A stretch of DNA of 59,463 nucleotides, from positions 1 to 59,463 of the forward strand of contig NZ_PJPV01000021.1 in assembly GCF_002864045.1 (NCBI RefSeq), written 5' to 3'. This document shows, one piece after another, positions 7,112 to 17,549 of the stretch (the stretch's first letter is position 1; every line of letters starts with the position of its first letter). Both the position numbers and the translations under genes were made by a program. The notes under the pieces were generated by a model. That model did not search any database and was not told the origin of the DNA. It saw nothing but the letters and a program-made list of their open reading frames with translations. The DNA comes from Endozoicomonas acroporae. GTDB taxonomy: Bacteria; Pseudomonadota; Gammaproteobacteria; Pseudomonadales; Endozoicomonadaceae.

Positions 7112-8881
7112 ATGGCCGATCACGAAAGCACAGCACTTATTTATACACCGAAACGGCGAATCGGCCTGTGGCTGCTGCTCATGCTGTGTTTTTCTGCATC
7201 GGCCTGGGCGACAAAACCTCTGACCTATAAAATCGATGGGCTCGACCAGGCATTACTGCAAAATGCGATGCTCTACCTTGATAACCTGCCTGCCATCAAA
7301 CCCGAACAACTGGATGAATACCGGCATGAAATCCGGGAGGCCCTGCAAAAATCCCTGATGGCCCTGGGCTATTACCAGCCCACCATTGACTTTCACAGCA
7401 AAAAAGCTGCCAGTCAGCTCACCATTACTATCAATCCGGGTCAGCCAGTGATTGTCCAGTCCCTGCAAATCAATCTGGAGGGTGATGCCCGGCAAGACCG
7501 GGCATTTACCCGGTTAATCAGTCAGAGCCGGTTAAAAACGGGCGATGTCCTGAATGATGGTGAATATGAGTCGCTGAAAACAGGGCTCAATAAACTGGCC
7601 CTGACCCGCGGTTATTTTGATGCAGACCTGAGTGAACACCAGATCAAAGTCTACCCGGCCAAACATTGGGCTGACATTACCCTGACCATGGAATCTGGCA
7701 GACGATACCGGTTCGGACCGGTTATTTATCACGACCTGGTGAGCGAAGCTACCCGTGAGTTGTTGAACACCATGATCAATTTTGAGCCGGGGCAACCGTA
7801 TCGCTCTGAACAGCTCAGCCAGTTGAACATGGACTTTTCTGCCACCGGATACTTTAAATCCATTGAGGTCCGCCCTCTCAAGGACCAAGCGGTTGATGGT
7901 GAAGTTCCGATTTTCGTCAGCGTGATACCCAAATCAGCCTGGGAGCTGGAGACTGGTATCGGTTTCTCTACAGACGAGGGTCCGAGGGTATCCCTGAGTG
8001 TCGATAACCCATGGCTGGATGAAAAAGGACACAGTTTCAGCAGCGATATCAGAGCGTCCGAAACAGGACAGGAGCTGAGTGGGCGCTATAAAATCCCCTA
8101 TGGCAACCCTCTGCTGGAATACTACAGCCTGGACAGCGGTTACCAGAGAACGTCGGTTCAGGATACCGACAGTCAGCTTATTTCCGCTTCAGTTAATAAG
8201 TGGAAAAAGCGGCCGGGTAACTGGGACCAGGACTTTTTTATCCGGGTAGATTATGAGAACTACACCCAGGGGCTGCAAAACAGCAGTAACCTGTTGCTGA
8301 TACCCGGTATGTCATTTGACCGCCGGAAGGTGGTTGGTAACCCAACGGATCCCCGCTCCGGATACCTCTATAACCTGAAAATCGAAACCTCTGCCCAAGC
8401 CTGGCAATCTGACGCGGACTTTATCAAAGTGTGGGGCCGGGCCAAATGGCTGACCACGTTCTTCCAGCATCACCGGGTGATCAGCCGAATTGAGCAGGGT
8501 GCCATCTGGGTGGACGACATTCAGAATATCCCACCGTCCATTCGTTTCTTTACCGGTGGTGACCAGACGGTCCGTGGCTACAGTTACGACAGCCTATCCC
8601 CAAGGGACAGCAACGGCCAGCTGGTTGGCGGCCAGTACCTTTCGGTAGCCAGTATTGAATATGACTATGAAATTGTTGACAACTGGCGGGTCGCCTTGTT
8701 TGTTGACAGCGGAACCGCAACCAACTCCTACAAAAAAGGTCAGGTTGAATGGCAAACCGGGGCTGGACCGGGCATCCGCTGGGTGACGCCCTTAGGTCCC
8801 TTGAAGCTGGATTTTGCCTTTGCGATCAGTGAGCCCGGCTCTCCCTGGCGAATCCACTTTTCCATGGGGCCGGATTTATGA
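7112..8881 (+). CDS. tamA: TamA, Omp85-family outer membrane assembly factor
   Basis: 589 residues (E. coli TamA is 577). A signal peptide ends near residue 34 (LWLLLMLCFSASAWA). Three POTRA-like domains follow to about residue 280, then a 16-strand beta-barrel region with the family signature RFFTGGDQTVRGYSYDSLSP near residue 475 and the closing strand WRIHFSMGPDL. TamA is the outer-membrane half of the translocation and assembly module. The downstream gene tamB overlaps by four bases (ATGA), so the two are translationally coupled. ATG at 7112 gives a short leader before the hydrophobic core of the signal peptide; a later start is possible but would not change the mature protein. Confidence 0.95.
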   Translation: MADHESTALIYTPKRRIGLWLLLMLCFSASAWATKPLTYKIDGLDQALLQNAMLYLDNLPAIKPEQLDEYRHEIREALQKSLMALGYYQPTIDFHSKKAASQLTITINPGQPVIVQSLQINLEGDARQDRAFTRLISQSRLKTGDVLNDGEYESLKTGLNKLALTRGYFDADLSEHQIKVYPAKHWADITLTMESGRRYRFGPVIYHDLVSEATRELLNTMINFEPGQPYRSEQLSQLNMDFSATGYFKSIEVRPLKDQAVDGEVPIFVSVIPKSAWELETGIGFSTDEGPRVSLSVDNPWLDEKGHSFSSDIRASETGQELSGRYKIPYGNPLLEYYSLDSGYQRTSVQDTDSQLISASVNKWKKRPGNWDQDFFIRVDYENYTQGLQNSSNLLLIPGMSFDRRKVVGNPTDPRSGYLYNLKIETSAQAWQSDADFIKVWGRAKWLTTFFQHHRVISRIEQGAIWVDDIQNIPPSIRFFTGGDQTVRGYSYDSLSPRDSNGQLVGGQYLSVASIEYDYEIVDNWRVALFVDSGTATNSYKKGQVEWQTGAGPGIRWVTPLGPLKLDFAFAISEPGSPWRIHFSMGPDL

Positions 8882-11800
8882 GCAGCGCCCCAAGCCATAA
8901 CTCTGAACAGGCCGGGTCTGCCCCGGCAGCGCCAGATCAACGCCCAGTGAAAAAAGTATCTCTGATCAAGCGGTGTCTATCAGGCACAGCCGTCTTCCTG
9001 CTTACCCTGATCTCACTGCTGCTGTTTACTCACACTGGCAACACCCTGCTCTGGCACCAACTGAACAATGCGCTTCCGGCGCTTCATGGGGAGCTGACAG
9101 AAGGCCAGTTGATGACGGGCTGGCATATTCAGAATCTCCGCTGGCAAGATAGCCGGATCCAGTTTCAGGCTGATGATATAACGCTGAAGTGGCAGCTTGG
9201 AAAAGTGTTAACCAGGCAGCTGCCGGTACAACTGGTGGAAGTTAAAGGCGGCAACCTTGAGATTCAACCCGTAGCCGAAGAAACCGTATCTTCAGCACCG
9301 CCCTCTACCAATGCAACCGTCGATATTCCCCTGGATATTCTGATCAGTCAGATCCATCTCCAGGATTTTGAAGTCACCTTTTCAGGAAACACGGTGTCCC
9401 TGGAAACCTTTACCGCAAATGCCCGTATACAGAATAGCCGGCTGTTTATCCCTGAAGTGCGCGCAGACAACCTTCAGATTGTGTTAAAAGACCAGGACAA
9501 CACAACGTCCACCCCAAAGGCTTTAACGCCCAACAAACCAACATCGGTGGGCATTGATCTCTCATCCATCACACTGCCGGAAGTAACACTCCCAATCCCT
9601 GTCAGCCTGGAACATTTCACACTAACCAATACCCGTTACCAGCAGGGTGATATTGATGAAACCCTTAAAGCGCTGGAACTGAGTTTCAACTGGCAAGGGA
9701 CTCATATCACTAACCTGACACTTAAGGCAGAACAAAACAGGGCCAATATTCATTTACACGGCGAGATACAGCTAGCTGAAAACTATCCGTTAAGCCTGAA
9801 CCTGAATACCACTATTCTGGATAATTTCAATATTCCTGAGCTGGCAGCCATGAAAGGGGATAAGCTAGCACTGGCAGCCTCGGGCGATCTTGGTCAACTG
9901 CAACTGCGGCTTGCCACACAGGGCTCCATCAATGCATTACTGGAAGGAAATATCGGCCCTCTTGCCCCCAACTTTCCGCTAAGCGTTGCCCTGCAATGGC
10001 AGGAATTCCAATGGCCGCTGCAAGAAAGCACACCCGAGGTTTCATCCGACAATGGCTCAGCCAGGATCACTGGCAATCTGAATCAATACCAGCTCTCACT
10101 GAACACATCCATTAAAGTGGCTGAGCAACCAGCAACTCAGCTGCGTTTGGATGCCTCTGGCAGTTTGCAGCACCTGGATATTGAAACACTGTCACTTAGC
10201 CCTGTTGATGAAAACAATCTTTCCGAAAACCCCTTGGAACTGACCGGAACAGTTAACTGGCAAGATGGCATTCATTGGCAAGGTCACATTCTGCTGTCAA
10301 AACTACAGCCAGAAGTATGGCTAAGGGAATTTCCCGGCACGCTGAGCGGCAAAGTAACCACTCAATTTATGATGACCGATGGTTTATGGCAGCTCGGCAT
10401 TCCGGAACTGACGATCAGTGGCTCATTGCTGAATAACCCTCTTGAGTTGACCGGAAAACTGGCATCCGACAACCAGGTCAGGCCCATGGCCGCTTTACCT
10501 TTCAACGTGAATATTCACAGCTTTTATGCAGCGCTTGGCGAAAACCGCCTGAACATCAATGGACAAATCGCAGAACAGCTATCACTGAGTGCCAAACTTG
10601 ACGCCAACTCTCTGGATAGGATTACCCCGGAGCTGAAAGGCTCGTTACAAGGCAGCGTTCAGCTATCAGGGAGCGATAAACATCCAAAGCTTTTATTCAG
10701 CTTTGATAGCCCATCCCTAGAGGTTGAACAGACCAGTATCAACCGGTTACAAGTGAACGGTGAATTGACCAGAGCCACCTTACTGGAAGGTAAAACCACG
10801 GTTAAGGCGGAGTCTCTCAACAGTGGCAATATTCAGCTGAAAAACGTGCTGCTAAATGCCAATGGCAGTGAACGGAATCATCAAATATCCCTGAAAACTC
10901 AGGGCGAGCCGGTATCCGGCGAGTTACAGATTAACGGAGCTTGGCACCATGATAACAGCCGTGGCAAATGGCAGGGGCAGTTAGCCAGTGCCAGGGTAAT
11001 CACACCAGTGGATGCCTGGTCTCTGGAGCAGCCTGTTAGCATCGGGCTGAATGCCACCAACAAAGAAGTAAAACTGACGGATCAATGCTGGCTTGCCAAA
11101 CCGGCAAGGCTCTGTATTGATGCATCACACTTTTCAGCCAACCGTGGAACAACACGCTTCCGACTATCAGACTTTAACCTGTCAACCCTGAAACCACTCC
11201 TGCCAGGCAACCTTAACTGGCAGGCCATACTGTCGGGCAGTGGCGATATCCGGTGGGATAGCGGTCAGCCCATAGCCCATATCCAAATCCAGACGACGCC
11301 GGGTGAAATCACCAGCAACTCGGATAATCCTTTATCAGTGAACTATCAAACGCTCTCCAGCGTGATTAATCTGAATGAGGATGACCTGCAGGCAAAGTTT
11401 GACTTTGACTCAAAACAGCTGGGGAACGCCCACATCCATCTGGCCATCGACAACATGCACAGTGACCAGACCCTGGGTGGACAAGCCAGACTGCAGGATA
11501 TGCGTCTGTACTTTCTGCAACCACTGATTCCGGATATCAGTCATATTGATGGTATTTTATCCGCTGACACACGCATGGGTGGAACTCTGAAAGATCCCTT
11601 GCTGTTTGGTAACCTGAAACTCCGTGCAGGACAGCTGGCCGCGAAACAGGAAATGGTCAAAGTCAGCCACCTGATCACTGAGCTGAATGTGGATGGCAAT
11701 AAAGGCGAAGTCAGTGGCAGCATGAAGATAGACGACGGTGAAGTGAAGCTGTCAGGTCATCTTGACTGGCAACAGATGCCCCCTTCCGGTGTTATCGATA

Positions 11801-12744
11801 TAACAGGGCAAAACCTGGGAGCCAGAGTTCCGGGTATCCTGCAGCTGAAAGCCTCCCCCGATTTAAGGCTGACCATTGGAGAAGAGCAAACCCTGACCGG
11901 GAACATCACCATTCCCTGGGCAAGAGCGAACATCAAACAACTGCCCAAACAGGCCGTTACTCCCTCTGATGATGTGTTGATTATCACTCCGGGAACCAGA
12001 CAAGCACTGTTGCATGCCGGTCCGCCCCTCTCCATGGATGTGAATGTAATTTTAGGCAGCGACATCAAGATCGACGCCTATGGACTGAAATCAGACCTTG
12101 GCGGTCAACTGCTGCTGGATCTGCAGCCCGGAAAACCAATGACTGCCGATGGCTCTGTTCAACTGACCAATGGCCGCTATCATCAATTCGGTCAGGACCT
12201 GCTGATTAAAGAGGGCCATATTATTTTCTCCGGCCCGCTATCCAGCCCCTACCTGACGGTGAACGCTATTCGCAACCCTGACAGCATAGAAGACGATGTA
12301 TTAGTAGGCATGCAGGTGAGTGGCGCACCCTCCCAGCCGGAGTTTTCTATCTATTCAGATCCATCCATGCCACAGCAGGAACAATGGTCTTATCTGCTCA
12401 GAGGGCGGGGACTCGAAGATGGTGACAGTTCGGCAGTGCAATCCATGCTGATCGGTTTCGGTGTCAGTCAGTTTGGCGGCGTCGTGACTTCCATTGGCGA
12501 AAAAATCGGCCTCTCGGATGTCACGCTCGACACCCAGGGCAGCGGTGATGACACCCGAGTCACCATTGGAGGGACGATTGCGCCGGGCCTGCGGGTGCAA
12601 TATGGCGCAGGTGTTTTTGACTCTATCGCTGAAGTTAAGGTGCGCTACGAACTAATGCCGCGACTTTACCTTCAGGCCGTTAGCGGCATTGCCCAGGCTA
12701 TCGACCTTTTCTACCAATTTACAATTGCGACAGAAAAAAAATAG
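8878..12744 (+). CDS. tamB: TamB, inner-membrane-anchored translocation module subunit
   Basis: 1288 residues, close to E. coli TamB (1259). A cytosolic N-terminus of about 30 residues precedes one membrane anchor (CLSGTAVFLLTLISLLLFTH). The rest is a long beta-rich periplasmic region of the AsmA/VPS13-like bridge type, and the last 300 residues form the conserved TamB (DUF490) domain with GQLLLDLQPGKPMTADGSV, the DNRVTIGG-like element DDTRVTIGGTIAPGLRVQYG, and the C-terminal LMPRLYLQAVSG. TamB spans the periplasm, works with TamA, and is now thought to take part in phospholipid transport as well as outer-membrane protein biogenesis. It converges on rlmB with a 55-base gap. Confidence 0.94.
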   Translation: MSSAPSHNSEQAGSAPAAPDQRPVKKVSLIKRCLSGTAVFLLTLISLLLFTHTGNTLLWHQLNNALPALHGELTEGQLMTGWHIQNLRWQDSRIQFQADDITLKWQLGKVLTRQLPVQLVEVKGGNLEIQPVAEETVSSAPPSTNATVDIPLDILISQIHLQDFEVTFSGNTVSLETFTANARIQNSRLFIPEVRADNLQIVLKDQDNTTSTPKALTPNKPTSVGIDLSSITLPEVTLPIPVSLEHFTLTNTRYQQGDIDETLKALELSFNWQGTHITNLTLKAEQNRANIHLHGEIQLAENYPLSLNLNTTILDNFNIPELAAMKGDKLALAASGDLGQLQLRLATQGSINALLEGNIGPLAPNFPLSVALQWQEFQWPLQESTPEVSSDNGSARITGNLNQYQLSLNTSIKVAEQPATQLRLDASGSLQHLDIETLSLSPVDENNLSENPLELTGTVNWQDGIHWQGHILLSKLQPEVWLREFPGTLSGKVTTQFMMTDGLWQLGIPELTISGSLLNNPLELTGKLASDNQVRPMAALPFNVNIHSFYAALGENRLNINGQIAEQLSLSAKLDANSLDRITPELKGSLQGSVQLSGSDKHPKLLFSFDSPSLEVEQTSINRLQVNGELTRATLLEGKTTVKAESLNSGNIQLKNVLLNANGSERNHQISLKTQGEPVSGELQINGAWHHDNSRGKWQGQLASARVITPVDAWSLEQPVSIGLNATNKEVKLTDQCWLAKPARLCIDASHFSANRGTTRFRLSDFNLSTLKPLLPGNLNWQAILSGSGDIRWDSGQPIAHIQIQTTPGEITSNSDNPLSVNYQTLSSVINLNEDDLQAKFDFDSKQLGNAHIHLAIDNMHSDQTLGGQARLQDMRLYFLQPLIPDISHIDGILSADTRMGGTLKDPLLFGNLKLRAGQLAAKQEMVKVSHLITELNVDGNKGEVSGSMKIDDGEVKLSGHLDWQQMPPSGVIDITGQNLGARVPGILQLKASPDLRLTIGEEQTLTGNITIPWARANIKQLPKQAVTPSDDVLIITPGTRQALLHAGPPLSMDVNVILGSDIKIDAYGLKSDLGGQLLLDLQPGKPMTADGSVQLTNGRYHQFGQDLLIKEGHIIFSGPLSSPYLTVNAIRNPDSIEDDVLVGMQVSGAPSQPEFSIYSDPSMPQQEQWSYLLRGRGLEDGDSSAVQSMLIGFGVSQFGGVVTSIGEKIGLSDVTLDTQGSGDDTRVTIGGTIAPGLRVQYGAGVFDSIAEVKVRYELMPRLYLQAVSGIAQAIDLFYQFTIATEKK

Positions 12745-12799
12745 AGCTATTAAGATTTAATGAATTCAATGTGAGGTACCGAACTCCGGGGAGTGACAA

Positions 12800-13534
12800 T
12801 CATTGTCTCTGTCGGACCGCCTCAAATAAACACACCCCGGTAGCAACCGACACATTGAGGCTACTGACAGAACCGGCCATTGGAATAAAAATCAGCGAGT
12901 CACACAGGTCTCTGGTCAGGCGACGCATTCCTTTACCTTCTGCGCCCATGACCAGAGCCAGAGGACCGGTTAAATCCGACTGATGAATATTGCCAGAACT
13001 CTCACCTGCGGTACCAATCATCCAGATACCTCGCTCCTTGAGCCATTCCATACTCCGTGCCAGGTTGGTCACCTGAATCAGAGGTACGTTGTCTGCTGCG
13101 CCACAGGCCACTTTGGTTGCTGTGGCATTGAGACTGGCAGACTTATCCCTGGGCACAATCACCGCATGCACACCTGCTGCATCGGCAGTCCGCAGGCAGG
13201 CCCCCAGATTGTGAGGGTCCGTAACGCCATCCAGAATCAGGAGAAAGGGTGGTTCATTCAGCCCATCTAGAATATCCTCCAGGTCTTCTTCCCGGTAAAC
13301 CCGGGCGGCAGAGACTCTGGCCATAATACCCTGATGCACACCCTCCGCTTTGGCATCAAGACGGCTGCGTTCAACAAATCGGACGGAAACGCCCTGTTCT
13401 CTGGCCTGGTCAACCAGGGCATTGATTCGCTTATCCGTACGACCTTTCTGGATCTGAAGCTCCAGTATTCTTTCGGGCGACCGTTCAAACAGGCTCTGCA
13501 CCGCATGCAGGCCAAATACTACGTCATTGCTCAT
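12800..13534 (-). CDS. rlmB: 23S rRNA (guanosine-2'-O-)-methyltransferase RlmB
   Basis: 244 residues, same length as E. coli RlmB. The N-terminal substrate-binding domain ([19 protein letters not shown]) is followed by a SPOUT knot domain with the signatures [35 protein letters not shown] and [20 protein letters not shown]. The enzyme methylates G2251 in the peptidyltransferase loop. In many gammaproteobacteria rlmB follows rnr directly. Here a terminator and an extra gene (13774-14370) separate them, so rlmB needs its own promoter in the 240-base gap at 13535-13773, where I see no clear promoter boxes. Confidence 0.97.
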   Translation of the reverse strand: MSNDVVFGLHAVQSLFERSPERILELQIQKGRTDKRINALVDQAREQGVSVRFVERSRLDAKAEGVHQGIMARVSAARVYREEDLEDILDGLNEPPFLLILDGVTDPHNLGACLRTADAAGVHAVIVPRDKSASLNATATKVACGAADNVPLIQVTNLARSMEWLKERGIWMIGTAGESSGNIHQSDLTGPLALVMGAEGKGMRRLTRDLCDSLIFIPMAGSVSSLNVSVATGVCLFEAVRQRQ

Positions 13535-13773
13535 TGATTTCTCATTTGAAAGCCTTTACAGGCCATAAAAAGGGGGGATTTTAGCAAAACTGGAAGGACA
13601 GGGGTTATTGCTGATGTTTTAACACTGATATGCTAACGAAAATGGCCAGAATAAGCATGGCCTATGCGCCACCGGACTCATTTTCAGCTAGTTATATGCA
13701 TCAACCTCAATAGCCTCCGAGGAGGCTGTCAACAGCCGAGCGAGTATGCGTAAAAATAGCTCGGCTAAACATT

Positions 13774-14370
13774 TTAATCTTCTTTTTTAAAGAAATAATT
13801 ACCAACAGCCTCGACAGTAGACCCGATAGCAGACGAGGTAGCAACACCGACAGCCCCGGCAGTCCCCATACAAACACTGGTAGCAACACCTGTCGCAACA
13901 CCTTTGGCAACACTGGTATCAACATCGCTGGTAGCCCTTTCACCCACAACAGAACCCCAGAAGGCCCCGATAGTAAATCCAGCCAAGGCAATCAAGGTAG
14001 GCCCGACAGCAAGCTCAGCACAAGCATCAAACCCGGCACCATCAACCCCGACAGCAGCAGACCCGGTAGCCCCGATAGCAAACCCGACTAAAGCCGAGGG
14101 AGCAACCGGGAGAGTAAGCGTCAAAGTAGCCTGACAAAGAAATTTAATGGTTTTTTTCGAAACAGCTACTAAACGATCCGGCAATGGAATACTTTTTATC
14201 TCATTATCAGTGAATTGTTTTTCACAGGAGAGATAATTTTTTTGGTTAGAACTTTCCATGCATTCCCGCATGCCTGAACGACCAGAAGAGTGTTCATATT
14301 TAGGATTGGTGCTTTCGTTTTTTATTGGACTAAAGTCCATTTTTGGATTAAAAGTGATATTTTGGTTCAT
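13774..14370 (-). CDS. Glycine/alanine-rich putative membrane protein (glycine-zipper like)
   Basis: 198 residues from ATG 14370, chosen because CGGAGGG lies 7 bases upstream; the ATG at 14391 is less well placed. The first 80 residues are polar. From about residue 85 the chain is a run of small residues with GxxxG/A spacing: ALVGFAIGATGSAAVG, ALAGFTIGAFWGSVVGE, VATGVATSVCMGTAGAVGVA. This is typical of glycine-zipper segments that insert into membranes. No family recognised. It sits between rnr and rlmB, which are usually adjacent, and is bounded upstream by the rnr terminator, so it looks like an insertion into a conserved gene pair. A pore-forming or secreted membrane-active role is only an inference. 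Confidence 0.6.
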   Translation of the reverse strand: MNQNITFNPKMDFSPIKNESTNPKYEHSSGRSGMRECMESSNQKNYLSCEKQFTDNEIKSIPLPDRLVAVSKKTIKFLCQATLTLTLPVAPSALVGFAIGATGSAAVGVDGAGFDACAELAVGPTLIALAGFTIGAFWGSVVGERATSDVDTSVAKGVATGVATSVCMGTAGAVGVATSSAIGSTVEAVGNYFFKKED

Positions 14371-14534
14371 ATCAAAACCCTCCGTTTTCATTTAATTTTT
14401 GTTTGTTACAGCTAATAGATATTAATATTTATTTTTAGTTCCCTATGAACATTTAGATATTTAACCAATTCTGCCACTATGGTGTTTTCCTTGCCCGGAA
14501 AGTGATCGTTAAATAACAACTCTTATCAACGCGA

Positions 14535-14562
14535 AAACAAAAAGGCCGCTGTGAAGCGGCCT
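14535..14562 (-). terminator. Intrinsic terminator of rnr
   Basis: On the minus strand AGGCCGCT-TCAC-AGCGGCCT is followed by TTTTGTTTT. The 8-bp GC-rich stem and T-run lie about 90 bases past the rnr stop. Confidence 0.85.
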
Positions 14563-14654
14563 GATTTCAAAAGACATATCGATAAAGCAAACAGGCTCCC
14601 GGAGTACCCCATGGAGCCAGGCAGCAATGATTGATAATACCTGTGGTGCGAAGC

Positions 14655-17300
14655 TTATTGACTGATCTTCCGTTTACGAGGCTGTTTACCCGTTGGCTTT
14701 GAGGCTTTGGCTGAATCAGACTTTCGGGCGCTACTGGCTTTTTTCTTACCGGCAGTCTTCTTTTTGCCGGAAGCGGTTGGCTTGCCCTTTTTACCGGTTG
14801 TTTTGGCCGATTTCCTGCCTTTCGCCTTACGACCGGATGGCTTACCGTCTTCGGCAGAGCCCTTGGCGGATGAAGAGCCCTTAGCTGATGGAGAGCCCTT
14901 GGCGGATGAAGTGCCTTTTCCTTTTTTAGCCGCCTCTTCAGCAGCCCTGGCTTCTCTGAGCAGTTTTTCCTTGGCCGCTGCCGACTTGAATCGACTGCCA
15001 AGCGCTGCGCTTCCCGATGAACGGGATTTTTTCGCCGAACCAGACTTACCGGATGACTTTCTTCTTCCCGGCCTGCTGAGCGCTGACAGCAGTTCAAAGT
15101 CGATCTTCTTATCGTCCAGATTTACCTTACTGACCATCACCTCCAACTCATCGCCCAGACCAAACCGGCGACCGGTGCGCTCACCGCGCATGCAATGATG
15201 AACATTGTCGTAAATATAATAGTCATCCGGCAGGCTGGTCACATGAACCAATCCCTCGACATAGACATCTTTCAGCTCCACAAACAACCCGAATCCGGTC
15301 ACTGAAGAGACAATACCGCTGAAGGTCTGACCAATATGCTGCTGCATATAGTCGCACTTCAGCCAGTCCATGGCATCACGGGTTGCCAGATCAGCCCGCC
15401 GCTCTGTGGTGGAACAGTGCTCTCCCAGTGCCTGAATATCGCCGGCGTTATAGGGGTAGATGCGCTTTTCAGGTATGGGGCTGGCCCCCACTCGAACCAC
15501 ATGCCGGGAGGGACTTTCTGAGCGGATAATATGACGAATCGCCCTGTGTACCAGCAGGTCAGGATAACGCCGGATGGGTGAGGTAAAGTGTGCATAAGCC
15601 TTGAAGGCCAGGCCAAAATGCCCCTGATTATCACCACTGTAGACCGCCTGGCTCATTGAGCGCAGAACCACGGTCTGAATCACATGGTAATCAGGACGAT
15701 CTTTCACCGTAAGCAACAATGCCTGAATATCACGGGGGGTGATTTTGCCAGAGGGAAGTGCCAGCCCCAGACTGCCAATAAAGCTGTTCAGGTTAAGCTT
15801 CTTCTCCAGCGTCGGCCCTTCGTGCACACGGTAAAGCCCCGGGAGTTTGTGCTTTTCCAGGAACTTTGCCGCGCACAAATTGGCGCACAGCATACACTCT
15901 TCAATCAACTTATGGGCGTCATTACGTTCCCTGGGCACAATCTGCTCAATCTTGCGGTGGCGACCAAATATAATCTGGGTCTCCACCGTATCAAAGTCAA
16001 TCGTGCCCCGCTCTGCCCGGACGGAGACCAAGGTCTTGTAGAGCGAGTACAGATGCTCAAGGTGTGGCACTAATGGCTGGTACTGCTTCCGCAGCTCCCG
16101 GCCCTCATCACTGAGGGACAACATATCCCAGACTTTGGTATACGTCAGCCGCGCATGGGAGCGGATAACACCCTCATAGAATTTGTAGCCGGAAATCTTG
16201 CCTTTGCCACTGATGGTCATTTCACAGACCATTGCCAGGCGATCTACTTCGGGGTTCAGGGAGCACAAACCATTGGACAGAACCTCCGGCAACATGGGAA
16301 TCACATGCCCCGGGAAGTAAACCGAAGTACCCCGGTTAACCGCTTCCTTATCCAGGGCCGAGCCCGGTTTCACATAGTGGGAAACATCGGCAATCGCAAC
16401 AAAAAGACGCCAGCCGCCGCCTTTTTTTGACTCACAATAAACCGCATCATCAAAATCACGGGCATCTTCACCGTCAATAGTGACAAACGGCGTTGCCCGT
16501 AAATCGACCCGGCAATCTTTGTCCGACTCTGCGACCTCAGTGGTAAAACCCTGGCACTGTTTTTCCACCGCTTCCGGCCAGTCATGGGGAATATTATGGG
16601 TGCGAACAGCAACCTCGACCTCCATGCCGGCATCGGCTCTGCCACCGAGAATTTCCTTAACAATACCCATAGGCATGTTGCGACGGCCGGGCTGCCGGGT
16701 AATTTCCAGCAGAATATATTGTCCCTCCGTGGGCATCAGCGGGCCCGGCTGAACAATAATCTCCCGGCTGATACGGGGGTTTTCAGGCACCATAAAGGCC
16801 GCACCAGACTCGGTATAGTAACGACCGACAACCTGTGTCGTATTTCTCTCAATCACCTCAACCAGCTGGCCTTCCCTGCGGCCACGATGATCGACGCCTG
16901 ATTCACGCACAACCGCACGGTCACCATCAAACAGCTGGCGCATCTCACGGGGGGAAAGGTAGAGATCTTCACCACCACCATCCGGCATTAAAAAGCCAAA
17001 TCCTTCTTTATTGCCCTGAACAACCCCTTTGATAAGATTCAGCTTACTGATCAGGGCAAAGGCATGCTTGCGGTTTTGCAGCAGCTGACCATCGCGGATC
17101 ATCGCCTTAAGGCGGAACATCAGCGCTTCCTGCTGTTCTTCGTCGTTTATACCCAGTGCACGACATAACGCCCGATGGCTGACCGGCGCCCCTCGTTGCT
17201 CAAGGTATTCCATGATGTACAGACGACTGGGGATCGGGTTTTCATAGCGCTCTGCTTCGAGAGATGCCTGACTATCCTGGCTTTTCCACCCTTTTGACAT
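14655..17300 (-). CDS. rnr: Ribonuclease R with long basic C-terminal tail
   Basis: 881 residues (E. coli RNase R is 813). An N-terminal helix-turn-helix (IMEYLEQRGAPVSHRALCRALGI) is followed by cold-shock domains, the RNB catalytic domain with IDGEDARDFDDAVYCE (metal-binding aspartates) and HFTSPIRRYPDL, and an S1 domain (GQTFSGIVSSVTGFGLFVEL). The last 130 residues are a lysine/serine-rich tail with SSAKGS-type repeats (about 14800-14930) and KKKTAGKKKASSARK. The enzyme is a 3'-5' exoribonuclease that degrades structured RNA and acts in rRNA quality control. The tail, longer than usual, probably aids RNA or ribosome binding. Upstream neighbour in the conserved order is purA, now separated by an accessory gene and a MITE. 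Confidence 0.97.
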   Translation of the reverse strand: MSKGWKSQDSQASLEAERYENPIPSRLYIMEYLEQRGAPVSHRALCRALGINDEEQQEALMFRLKAMIRDGQLLQNRKHAFALISKLNLIKGVVQGNKEGFGFLMPDGGGEDLYLSPREMRQLFDGDRAVVRESGVDHRGRREGQLVEVIERNTTQVVGRYYTESGAAFMVPENPRISREIIVQPGPLMPTEGQYILLEITRQPGRRNMPMGIVKEILGGRADAGMEVEVAVRTHNIPHDWPEAVEKQCQGFTTEVAESDKDCRVDLRATPFVTIDGEDARDFDDAVYCESKKGGGWRLFVAIADVSHYVKPGSALDKEAVNRGTSVYFPGHVIPMLPEVLSNGLCSLNPEVDRLAMVCEMTISGKGKISGYKFYEGVIRSHARLTYTKVWDMLSLSDEGRELRKQYQPLVPHLEHLYSLYKTLVSVRAERGTIDFDTVETQIIFGRHRKIEQIVPRERNDAHKLIEECMLCANLCAAKFLEKHKLPGLYRVHEGPTLEKKLNLNSFIGSLGLALPSGKITPRDIQALLLTVKDRPDYHVIQTVVLRSMSQAVYSGDNQGHFGLAFKAYAHFTSPIRRYPDLLVHRAIRHIIRSESPSRHVVRVGASPIPEKRIYPYNAGDIQALGEHCSTTERRADLATRDAMDWLKCDYMQQHIGQTFSGIVSSVTGFGLFVELKDVYVEGLVHVTSLPDDYYIYDNVHHCMRGERTGRRFGLGDELEVMVSKVNLDDKKIDFELLSALSRPGRRKSSGKSGSAKKSRSSGSAALGSRFKSAAAKEKLLREARAAEEAAKKGKGTSSAKGSPSAKGSSSAKGSAEDGKPSGRKAKGRKSAKTTGKKGKPTASGKKKTAGKKKASSARKSDSAKASKPTGKQPRKRKISQ

Positions 17301-17549
17301 GGGCTTATTGCACCTCTTTTAGGGCGTATGGCAGCCCGGGGCTGCCTGGTGAAAATGAAAATCTACAATCATGATATCTTTCTTCAAAGGCCATGGATGG
17401 GGGAGAAGTCAACATTAAATCCATTCTGTATTAGTACATGCATCAGACTATTAATGCAAAGAAAGAAGCTGAAAAGTGAGGTTAATAAAGGAAAAACTGC
17501 ATGAGACCGGGAACTTATTGACTGTCTGGAAGGTCATTTATTATAAACG

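Noticed and set aside
14567..15198. Arg/Lys- or Ala/Leu-rich frames on both strands (176 and 163 residues)
   Set aside because: They are out-of-frame readings of the repetitive lysine/serine tail of rnr.
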